Shown here in pieces: positions 1 through 5,124 of a DNA stretch of 5,177 nucleotides; positions within the stretch are counted from its first letter, which is position 1; each line of letters opens with the position of its first letter. Both the position numbers and the translations under genes were made by a program. Below the pieces are notes generated by a model. That model saw only the letters and a program-made list of their open reading frames with translations. It was not told where the DNA came from and did not search any database. Location: assembly GCA_016199325.1 (NCBI GenBank), contig JACQGW010000184.1, forward strand, positions 1 to 5,177. Direction: 5' to 3'. The stretch comes from Chloroflexota bacterium. GTDB lineage: Bacteria > Chloroflexota > Dehalococcoidia > JACQGW01.

Positions 1-90
1 CGCCAGAGATCACCCCCGGGCCAGTCCGGGCGACCGGTGAAGCTGAAGCCCACGCTCCCCGCGGCCCCGCGCACGGCGTCCAGTTGTCCC
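1..90 (-). CDS. Possible partial coding region running off the left edge
   Basis: Read on the minus strand from about 90 down to 1, one frame is open and gives a stretch containing GSVGFSFTGRPDWPGGDLW, which has a natural-looking composition, with GTG codons available near 88-90. About 30 residues are visible and I recognise no family. The open frame continues upstream into the dispersed repeat at 101-130, so a start inside or next to that repeat cannot be excluded. It may equally be chance openness in GC-rich DNA. Sequence to the left of the window is needed to decide. Confidence 0.2.
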
Positions 91-100
91 TCGACCACCG

Positions 101-155
101 GGGAGATTCCTCGCTGCGGCTCGGAATGACGGACGGCGGCTCGGAATGACAGACG
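101..155. repeat. Dispersed hairpin motif with 20-bp tandem duplication
   Basis: Positions 106-127 form a dyad: ATTCC (106-110) pairs with GGAAT (123-127), then a symmetrical TC/TC mismatch, then GC/GC closing a TGCG loop. The core 'GATTCCTCG...CTCGGAATGAC' resembles a short motif seen scattered through intergenic DNA of many bacteria, which is recognition from general knowledge. Its right half is duplicated: 116-135 and 136-155 are 20-bp units with one mismatch in twenty (GACGGACG versus GACAGACG at their ends). The second unit lacks the left arm, so only one hairpin can form. Confidence 0.6.
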
Positions 156-322
156 GTGGTCCTTCGCACGGACCAGGACTGGCTCAAGAGTTGGACTACA
201 TGCGCGTGAGCCGCTCTCGCTTGTGGACCGATCGTAGCGATGGCATTCGGTCGGAACCAACATCAACCGCTGTCTCCGTTTGTCTGTGCCCAAGGCCAGA
301 CGGAAGCCTCAGCGCGAGATCG

Positions 323-1207
323 TCAGACGCACCGATTGTGGAACATGAGCGGCAGATAGCTGCGGTACGGTCCGACAGACGACGGCGTCGGCGTCGGCGT
401 CGGCGTAGGGCCGGCTGCGGGCAGCGTCAACTGGAGCTGGGAGAAGCCGACTTCGAGCGAGGTCAGGAGCGGCCCCAGGCGGCTGCCCGGACCGACCACC
501 TCATACCGGACACGATCGGCCTGCGGCGTGGCCTGAAAGACCTTTCGGAGGTTCGCCGATTCGAGCGCATTTGCCCAGATGAACTGATAGACACCCGCCA
601 TATGCGGTTGATCTGGCGACGCCGGTTTGACCAGGTACGACTGGAGTGTGGACTCGCCGGGGCTGTTCCGGCCATCGGCGTCGACAATGGTCGCGAAGAC
701 GATGGCTTCCTGAACAAAAACGCAGTTGACCTCTCGCAGCAACCCTACCACCTGCTCCGGGATCCCTGGCCAATCCGGGATCGGCGCGGTCCGGACCGTG
801 TAGTGCCGGCCGCCGTCGTCGTCGACGGCGCCGCCGGAGACGACGTCGAAATAGTAGGGGGTGTCGGGAGCCAGGCCATCTTCATTGGTGAGGCGAATGG
901 AATGGATACGGCCGCGGTAGAGGATACCGGGGCTGTTCCAGGAGGCGCGGCGTACGTCCCGCTTGACCCGCCCCAGCGCCGGCGTCGGCCCGAAACGGAT
1001 CTCCCCGTCCGTTGCCTCCGCCGTCACCCAGGAGACGGTGAAGCTCAGCGACATCAGGTTGCTTATCCGGACGTCCGCGGCTGTGCCCGCCATTGGTCGG
1101 GCAACCGCCGGCGGAGGCACCAGAACGAGCGCCATCAGGATGGCGGCGACGGCGACGTGGAGGGCCCAGTGCGTCGAAGCAGCTCCGACCCGCTCCAATC
1201 CGCTCAA
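323..1207 (-). CDS. Secreted FN3-domain protein with PT linker and YLPL-type C-terminal tail
   Basis: The product is about 294 residues from a TTG start at 1207. Residues 15-36 are a hydrophobic signal segment (ALHVAVAAILMALVLV then PPPAVA), with likely cleavage after AVA at 36. Residues 44-143 resemble one FN3-like domain, with VRISNLMSLSFTVSW, an acidic-glycine turn (TDGEIRFG), LAPDTPYYFDVVSGG and a final YTVRTA strand. Residues 144-262 form a second beta-rich region with DADGRNSPG and DRVRYEVVGPG, perhaps a degenerate regulatory-like sandwich. Residues 267-275 are PTPTPTPTP, followed by SYLPLMFHN near the end. No catalytic motif is visible; a surface or matrix role is an inference. The start is uncertain: TTG 1207 has GGGG six bases upstream, while TTG 1198 and ATG 1135 are also possible, the last giving a truncated signal peptide. 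The open frame extends to 1537 but its upstream part is a shadow of the next gene. Confidence 0.8.
   Translation of the reverse strand: MSGLERVGAASTHWALHVAVAAILMALVLVPPPAVARPMAGTAADVRISNLMSLSFTVSWVTAEATDGEIRFGPTPALGRVKRDVRRASWNSPGILYRGRIHSIRLTNEDGLAPDTPYYFDVVSGGAVDDDGGRHYTVRTAPIPDWPGIPEQVVGLLREVNCVFVQEAIVFATIVDADGRNSPGESTLQSYLVKPASPDQPHMAGVYQFIWANALESANLRKVFQATPQADRVRYEVVGPGSRLGPLLTSLEVGFSQLQLTLPAAGPTPTPTPTPSSVGPYRSYLPLMFHNRCV
335..364 (-). other. C-terminal tail motif RSYLPLMFHN
   Basis: These ten codons encode R-S-Y-L-P-L-M-F-H-N, three residues before the stop and directly after the PT linker. Tails of the YLPL type after low-complexity linkers are common on exported Chloroflexota proteins (general knowledge), and I infer an envelope-association or sorting role. 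The tail of the divergent large protein (4979-5008) matches it conservatively position by position. Confidence 0.55.
384..408 (-). repeat. Hexanucleotide repeat encoding the PT linker
   Basis: On the minus strand the DNA reads as tandem CCGACG units (about four, the first diverged to CCTACG) and encodes Pro-Thr dipeptides. It joins the folded part of the FN3 protein to its C-terminal tail. Such arrays can change length by slippage in steps of two residues without breaking the frame. On the opposite strand the same array makes an artificial poly-arginine run. Confidence 0.75.
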
Positions 1208-1246
1208 TCTGTTCCCCGAATCCGTTGACAGCTCGTCCCCGGCCGG
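1194..1246 (-). repeat. 53-bp dispersed repeat, copy 1
   Basis: Read on the minus strand from 1246 to 1194, this matches the plus strand at 5125-5177 at 50 of 53 positions. It starts CCGGCCGGGGACGAGC and ends with spaced GGATT motifs. The two copies are in opposite orientation about 3.9 kb apart. This copy contains the two candidate TTG start codons (1207 and 1198) of the FN3 gene and a GGGG that could act as its ribosome-binding site. The sharp left boundary of similarity suggests a defined mobile or recombined unit rather than chance. Confidence 0.85.
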
Positions 1247-1263
1247 CTCGACCTCTCCCAGGT

Positions 1264-1301
1264 CGCGCGAGTCCCGCTCCCAGCCGATGATCCAGACGCA
1301 C
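1264..1301 (-). pseudogene. Duplicated 3' end of the small membrane-protein gene, stop codon lost
   Basis: Minus-strand 1301-1264 repeats 1374-1337: the first 27 bases are identical and the next 11 carry three mismatches. It encodes VWIIGWERD again, but the stop of the real gene (TAG at 1343-1341) corresponds here to TCG, so the frame stays open and runs into the FN3 gene. This explains the long artificial N-terminal extension of the FN3 reading frame. It is a fragment without its own start and is unlikely to be translated separately. Confidence 0.75.
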
Positions 1302-1334
1302 GCCGACTGCCGACTGCTAACCGCTGACTGCTGA
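1300..1334 (-). repeat. Degenerate heptamer array (TCAGCAG type)
   Basis: On the minus strand five contiguous 7-bp units can be read: TCAGCAG, TCAGCGG, TTAGCAG, TCGGCAG and TCGGCGT. The array fills the gap between the true gene end and its duplicated copy; the last two bases overlap the duplicate. Short arrays of this kind recur in intergenic DNA of many bacteria (general knowledge). It may mark the slippage or insertion event that created the duplication. Confidence 0.7.
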
Positions 1335-1340
1335 CCCGCG

Positions 1341-1586
1341 CTAATCGCGCTCCCAGCCGATGATCCAGACGCACAGCCCCGCAAGCCCGACGGTGCTGAC
1401 GACCAGGACGGCGAGCTGGCGCGGGAGCAGATCCACGTCTCGCGCCGCGTAGAGCAGCATCGCCACCATGCCGATCGCCAGGACGATCCAGGCGACGATC
1501 TGCGGATGGCGCTCGGCGAATGAACGCACGGCGCCAAGCAGCCCCGGCCGCTTTGTCACCCCAGGAACCGGCAGCTTTGCTTCCAT
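1341..1586 (-). CDS. Small two-helix membrane protein
   Basis: The product is 81 residues. The cytosolic-looking N-terminus (about residues 1-29, with K4, K12, R13, R21 and R26) is followed by a first membrane segment at about 30-47 (IVAWIVLAIGMVAMLLY), a short acidic loop (ARDVDLLPRQ), and a second segment at about 57-77 (LAVLVVSTVGLAGLCVWIIGW), ending WERD. Both ends would then lie on the same side, probably the cytoplasm. The ATG at 1586 is supported by GAGG at 1598-1595, eight bases upstream. I recognise no named family, though very short double-helix proteins ending in WII-x-WE seem familiar from Chloroflexota genomes. It lies 133 bp upstream of the FN3 gene on the same strand, so co-transcription is possible. 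Its last codons are duplicated downstream. Confidence 0.75.
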   Translation of the reverse strand: MEAKLPVPGVTKRPGLLGAVRSFAERHPQIVAWIVLAIGMVAMLLYAARDVDLLPRQLAVLVVSTVGLAGLCVWIIGWERD

Positions 1587-1677
1587 CCTTCATACCTCAC
1601 GAGAACCCCTCTGAGAACTCCTCCATCAGGTGCCCAACCGCGATGGCCTTTGGCCCGCCGCTTGCTCATAGTGGAAC

Positions 1678-1698
1678 GCCGCGGCTTGCCGCTGCGGC
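1678..1698. promoter_or_regulatory. GC-rich hairpin in the divergent region
   Basis: GCCGCGGC (1678-1685) and GCTGCGGC (1691-1698) form an eight-pair stem with one G-U wobble around a five-base TTGCC loop. It lies about 190 bases before the plus-strand start and about 90 bases before the minus-strand start, with no T-run after it. It could be an operator, a leader-RNA element or a dispersed hairpin; nothing visible decides between these. Confidence 0.45.
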
Positions 1699-1814
1699 AG
1701 AAATGCATGATACCACAGCAGCCGGGGAAAGTCAGATCAGGCGTCGGGTCAGCGTCTCAGGCGCGGCCGTGCCAACACCCCAGGCAGAGGAGAGGAAAGT
1801 CGTCCATGATTCTT

Positions 1815-1831
1815 GGAGGTATTTCTCGATG
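1815..1831 (+). promoter_or_regulatory. Alternative ribosome-binding site and ATG for the FN3-repeat gene
   Basis: GGAGG at 1815-1819 lies nine bases before ATG 1829-1831, in frame with the large gene. Using it would add 19 residues (MSRPLSWKETSGGPGGGQS) ahead of the signal peptide. It is a good site, but the resulting N-region would be unusually long for a Sec signal. Confidence 0.4.
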
Positions 1832-1872
1832 AGCCGGCCGCTCTCATGGAAGGAGACTTCAGGCGGGCCTGG

Positions 1873-1888
1873 AGGAGGACAATCGATG
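1873..1888 (+). promoter_or_regulatory. Ribosome-binding site that supports the start at 1886
   Basis: AGGAGG at 1873-1878 is a consensus Shine-Dalgarno sequence seven bases before ATG 1886-1888. The resulting N-terminus, MGPRWMARVALVLAIALLAS, has the short basic N-region and hydrophobic core of a normal signal peptide, so this start is preferred over ATG 1829. Confidence 0.65.
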
Positions 1889-4800
1889 GGTCCACGCTGG
1901 ATGGCGCGCGTCGCGCTCGTGCTTGCCATCGCACTGTTGGCGTCGGCGGTGCCGGCGCGCACATTGGCCGGCGGCGTTCCGGCGCCGGCCCTGAAAAGCC
2001 CGACCGACGCGCTGACGGCTCCCTCGACACCGCTGTTCACCTGGTCCGCGGTCGGCGGGGCGGTCGCCTACCGTTTTCAACTGAGCATCGATCCGGCGTT
2101 CGGCACCACTATCGCCAACGCCGAGACGGTGAACCTGGCCTTCTCGCCGACAAGCCGCCTCGGCGACCGGGATCTCAGCTCCCCCTACTACTGGCGGGTC
2201 GCATCGAAATCCGCCGACGGCACCCTCACCTACGGCGACGTCTGGACCTTCGCCGTCAACTGGCAGCAGAACGCCGGGCCGACCCTGCTCGGACCGGCCA
2301 ACGGCGCCACCCTGACGGTTCCCCAGGACTCGGTCCTGCTCCAGTGGAACGCCATCGCCAACGCCGACGGCTACAAGGTCGAGGTCGCCAGCGTCCCAAC
2401 CTTCACCGGGGCGCAGACGTTCACGACCAAGAACCCGGCCATCTCGCTCGACCCATCGCTCTTTGTCGAAGGGACCACCTACTACTGGCGAGTCGCCGGG
2501 ACCAGGCAGGTCGGCACGACGACGTATCAGAGCGCCTGGAGCGAAAACCGGAGCTTCACCAAGCGCTGGCAGTCGGCGCTGACGCCGCAGAGCCCGGCGG
2601 ATGGCTTCACGCCGACGCTATACGAGACCTGGTTCAGTTGGCAGCCCATTCCCGGCGCCAAGCAGTACCAGGTCCAGGTCTCGCCCAACGGCGACTGGGC
2701 GAACAACGTCGTCTACGGCGGCACCGAGGCCTCGCCGCTCTGGATCAACAGCCCCGCCATCGGCCCGCTGACGGCGCTCGAAGACAACCAGTACTACTGG
2801 CGCGTGCGCGCCCGTGACGCCTCGAACACCAACGGCCAGTGGAGCCAGCCGCAGACCTTCCAGAAGGCATGGCAGATCCCGCCCACGGTCGTCAGTCCGG
2901 CCGACAACGCCCAGGTCTCCGTGCCGATCTTCACCTGGGATCCGGTGGACGGCGCCTCCCAGTACGAGCTGCAGGTCAGCGCCGATCCCTCCTTTGTCAA
3001 GCCGCAGAATGCCTGCTCCCCGTTCTGGATCTCCGTCCTGACCGACCAGACCTCGTACGTTCCCATCATGAAGTCCAGCTACGGCCACTGCATGCCGCGG
3101 AACGCGACGCTGTACTGGCGCGTGCGTGCCGTCGACGAGCGGACCGGATCCGGCACGATGCTCTTCGGCCCCTGGAGCGAAAGCGGCCTCGGCCGGAAGG
3201 TCATCTGGGCCCTCGACGCGCCGACGCCCATCGCGCCGGCGCACGGCAGCACCGTGACGACGCCCGAGCTGAGCTGGGGGGTTGTCGAGCAGGCCGACCG
3301 GTACCATGTCGTCGTCGTGGACGAAAAGGGCACCGCGCGATCGTTCACGACCTCGAGCCTCACCTTGACCCCCACCGACCTGGGCAAGCTGTACGGGACC
3401 TTCTCCTGGCAGGTCAACGCCGTGGACGCCGACGGGATGAACGGCCCCTACCTCGGCGCCTGGACGTTCACGCTCGTCACGCCGACGACAGGCAGCGACC
3501 TGACGATCCTCGGGCCGGCCAACGGCGCCACCTCGTACTATCTGCCCAGCATGCGGTGGACGTCCGTCGAGGGCGCCGAGACGTATCGGGTCTGGTATCG
3601 CAAGCAGGGCGAGACCGTCTACACCAGCCTGATCTCCGAGTCCGGCGGCGAGACCAAGTACACCTCGTACACGTATCCGTACATGCTCATCGCGGGAACC
3701 TACGACTGGTGGGTCGAGGCCCGCAGCAAGACCGGCACCACCGTCGCGGCCAGCGAGGTGCGCCGCTTCGCCGTCCAGGATCTCCCACTCGTCGTACTGA
3801 CCGGGCCGACCAGCGGCTCCACGCAGTCGGCGACGCCCGCGCTCCACTGGCAGTCGATCCCTTGGGCGAGCCACTACAACGTCTGGGTCGCCAAGGATTC
3901 GCTGTTCAACGTGACCTACCACAACGGCGACACGGATCCCCAGTACCGGACGATCCTGCCGGCCTACCGACCCATCGACTCTTACCAGGACACCAGCGCC
4001 GGCCAGGGCTACTTCTGGATCATCCGCCCCTGCAAGGCCGACGACCGCGGCGGCAGCCCGGTCTGCACGCCCATCTCGGCGACGGATCTTCAGGGAGCCT
4101 GGACCTACAGCAAGTCGTCGGCGGCGCCGACGCTGCTGGGGCCGGGCAGCGACGCCACGTATGACGCGACGCCGGTGTTCCGCTGGGCGCGCGTCCAGGG
4201 CGCCAGGAACTACCGGATCCAGGTGGCCAAGGACTCGAACTTCGCGACGACCTCCCTCATCGACGACACCCTGACCGACGCATCGTATTACCAGCCGGTG
4301 GCCGAGGCGTACCCGGACGGTGCGCTCTACTGGCGGGTCCAGGGCATCGACAGCTCGGGGAACAGCCTGACCTTCAGCGAGACCCGCTCGTTCGTCAAGA
4401 TGTCCCCGGCGCCGGCCCTCCAGAACCCGCAGGCCAACGCGACTGTCGGGAATGCGCCGTACTTCACCTGGACGCCCGTGACCGGCGCGGTCAGCTACGA
4501 CATCCAGATCAGCATCCAGAACACCTTCGGCACGCTCTACGACAGCGCCACGGTCGTCGGGACGACGTCGCACGTGCCGCGGACGAAGAGCTACGCGCCG
4601 AACACGTACTACTGGCGGGTGCGCGGCAAGGACGTCGGCGGCAACCCGATGACCTGGAGCGCGGTCGGGTCGTTTGTCGTCACCGTGAGCGCGCCGACCC
4701 TGATCGACCCGGCCGATCGCGCATCGGTTGGCGGCCAGCCGGTGTTCCGGTGGAGCGCGGTGCCGGGCGCCGGGTCCTACCAGGTCGTGGTTCAGTCCGG

Positions 4801-5026
4801 CGGCACCAGCTTCGAGACCGTTACCGTCTCGAACAACTTCTGGGCGCCGACGAAGGACTACCCCCTCGGGACCTACTCCTGGCAGGTGACCTCCAGGGAC
4901 TGGTCCGGCAACGCCGGCCAGAGCAGCGAAACCTGGACGTTCAACCGCACCCTGACCTCGGGCAGCGGCTCGGGGTACAAGAGCTTCATCTCTATCGTGA
5001 TGCGGCAGACGTCCGCCGGCTGGTAA
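1886..5026 (+). CDS. Large secreted protein with ten tandem FN3-like domains
   Basis: The product is 1046 residues from ATG 1886 (1065 if ATG 1829 is used). Residues 1-24 are a signal peptide with core VALVLAIALLASAVPA. The rest is ten FN3-like Ig-fold repeats of about 93-113 residues: 31-131, 132-232, 233-332, 333-445, 446-538, 539-635, 636-747, 748-842, 843-936 and 937 to about 1022. Each begins near P-x-L-x-x-P, has an F-x-W strand, then G-A-x-x-Y-x-V, and most end in YYWRV before a W-S...F strand. Domains 5, 6, 7 and 10 have degenerate versions (FSWQV, YDWWV, YFWII, YSWQV). The only cysteines are C377/C402 in domain 4 and C716/C727 in domain 7. A Ser-Gly linker leads to the tail YKSFISIVMRQTSAGW. 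No enzyme domain is visible. A cell-surface adhesin, stalk or matrix role is inferred from the architecture alone. Confidence 0.9.
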   Translation: MGPRWMARVALVLAIALLASAVPARTLAGGVPAPALKSPTDALTAPSTPLFTWSAVGGAVAYRFQLSIDPAFGTTIANAETVNLAFSPTSRLGDRDLSSPYYWRVASKSADGTLTYGDVWTFAVNWQQNAGPTLLGPANGATLTVPQDSVLLQWNAIANADGYKVEVASVPTFTGAQTFTTKNPAISLDPSLFVEGTTYYWRVAGTRQVGTTTYQSAWSENRSFTKRWQSALTPQSPADGFTPTLYETWFSWQPIPGAKQYQVQVSPNGDWANNVVYGGTEASPLWINSPAIGPLTALEDNQYYWRVRARDASNTNGQWSQPQTFQKAWQIPPTVVSPADNAQVSVPIFTWDPVDGASQYELQVSADPSFVKPQNACSPFWISVLTDQTSYVPIMKSSYGHCMPRNATLYWRVRAVDERTGSGTMLFGPWSESGLGRKVIWALDAPTPIAPAHGSTVTTPELSWGVVEQADRYHVVVVDEKGTARSFTTSSLTLTPTDLGKLYGTFSWQVNAVDADGMNGPYLGAWTFTLVTPTTGSDLTILGPANGATSYYLPSMRWTSVEGAETYRVWYRKQGETVYTSLISESGGETKYTSYTYPYMLIAGTYDWWVEARSKTGTTVAASEVRRFAVQDLPLVVLTGPTSGSTQSATPALHWQSIPWASHYNVWVAKDSLFNVTYHNGDTDPQYRTILPAYRPIDSYQDTSAGQGYFWIIRPCKADDRGGSPVCTPISATDLQGAWTYSKSSAAPTLLGPGSDATYDATPVFRWARVQGARNYRIQVAKDSNFATTSLIDDTLTDASYYQPVAEAYPDGALYWRVQGIDSSGNSLTFSETRSFVKMSPAPALQNPQANATVGNAPYFTWTPVTGAVSYDIQISIQNTFGTLYDSATVVGTTSHVPRTKSYAPNTYYWRVRGKDVGGNPMTWSAVGSFVVTVSAPTLIDPADRASVGGQPVFRWSAVPGAGSYQVVVQSGGTSFETVTVSNNFWAPTKDYPLGTYSWQVTSRDWSGNAGQSSETWTFNRTLTSGSGSGYKSFISIVMRQTSAGW
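1976..4954 (+). repeat. Array of ten FN3-like domain repeats (protein level)
   Basis: Ten domains follow one another almost without linkers. They share the pattern P-x-L-x-x-P, F-x-W, G-A-x-x-Y, Y-W-R-V and a final F, but differ widely elsewhere, so this is an old diverged array rather than a recent DNA-level duplication. The most conserved DNA string is TACTACTGGCG, encoding YYWR, for example at 2186. Domains 4 and 7 are the longest (113 and 112 residues) and carry extra loops with the cysteines. Confidence 0.85.
4979..5008 (+). other. C-terminal tail motif KSFISIVMRQ
   Basis: These codons encode K-S-F-I-S-I-V-M-R-Q, after a Ser-Gly linker and five residues before the stop. Compared with RSYLPLMFHN of the leftward secreted protein, the charged first residue, S, aromatic, aliphatic, aliphatic and polar-end positions all correspond. 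The central proline is replaced by serine. I infer a degenerate form of the same tail. Confidence 0.45.
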
Positions 5027-5049
5027 ACGGCCGGGCGTAGACAGCAGGC

Positions 5050-5086
5050 GCAGGGGCACGGGGCGCAGACGCTCACGTGCCCCTGC
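5050..5086 (+). terminator. GC-rich stem-loop after the FN3-repeat gene
   Basis: GCAGGGGCACG (5050-5060) and CGTGCCCCTGC (5076-5086) form a perfect 11-bp stem, 23 bases after the stop codon. The 15-base loop can form a further small GCG/CGC stem. Only a weak T-containing tail (TCTATGT) follows, so an intrinsic terminator is likely but not classical. The stem is symmetrical and could also act on leftward transcripts. Confidence 0.6.
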
Positions 5087-5124
5087 TCTATGTCCCGATA
5101 GGCATCAAGCTACGGACTGCCGTA

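Larger units (their letters stand above)
1..322. other. Left intergenic region, no confident gene
   Basis: This stretch holds no complete gene that I can support. Positions 1 to about 100 may be the edge of a leftward gene, listed separately. Positions 101-155 hold a hairpin motif and a 20-bp tandem duplication, also listed separately. From 156 to 322, downstream of the leftward FN3 gene, there are only short dyads: TGGTCC/GGACCA at 157-162 and 170-175, and GACCGA/TCGGTC at 226-231 and 247-252 with ATCG/CGAT nested inside. None is followed by a T-run in the direction of the FN3 gene, so none is a convincing intrinsic terminator. The long plus-strand frame beginning here is a shadow of the minus-strand gene. 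Confidence 0.6.
1587..1885. promoter_or_regulatory. Divergent intergenic control region
   Basis: About 300 bp separate the leftward small membrane gene from the rightward FN3-repeat gene, so promoters for both should lie here. I see ribosome-binding sites on both sides and a strong hairpin at 1678-1698, but no convincing sigma-70 promoter. TTGCCG at 1686-1691 with TGATAC at 1708-1713 (16-base spacer) is the nearest plus-strand candidate and is weak. Short open frames across this region look like shadows and have no domain-like content. Confidence 0.5.

Noticed and set aside
293..309. AGGC/GCCT dyad just after the leftward FN3 gene as a terminator
   Set aside because: Only four base pairs with a nine-base loop and no T-run, so it is not distinguishable from chance.
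146..1228. Plus-strand open frame of 360 codons with a poly-arginine run
   Set aside because: The Arg run is the complement of the Pro-Thr linker repeat. The minus frame has a signal peptide, FN3 motifs and a YLPL tail, so the plus frame is a shadow.
1223..1228. TTGACA box within the repeat (plus strand here, minus strand in copy 2) as a -35 promoter element
   Set aside because: No acceptable -10 sequence lies 16-18 bases further on in either copy; the DNA there is GC-rich and differs between the copies.
1208..1537. N-terminal extension of the leftward FN3 reading frame up to ATG 1537
   Set aside because: It overlaps the small membrane gene in another frame, has Ser/Trp/Arg-rich shadow composition, crosses the heptamer array and duplicate, and would bury the signal peptide more than 110 residues in.
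1520..1828. N-terminal extension of the rightward FN3-repeat frame to ATG 1520
   Set aside because: It overlaps the membrane gene antisense and the hairpin region, lacks a ribosome-binding site of quality and would put the signal peptide over 100 residues inside.
1976..4954. Tandem periodicity of about 300 bp as a CRISPR or DNA satellite
   Set aside because: The similarity is at protein level (FN3-like domains) with highly diverged DNA; there are no short identical repeats with unique spacers.
2618..5059. Open frame of about 813 codons on the minus strand, antisense to the large gene
   Set aside because: It is rich in Arg, Gly, Ala and Val with no domain pattern, as expected for the complement of a GC-rich gene. 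The plus frame has ten clear FN3-like repeats and a signal peptide.
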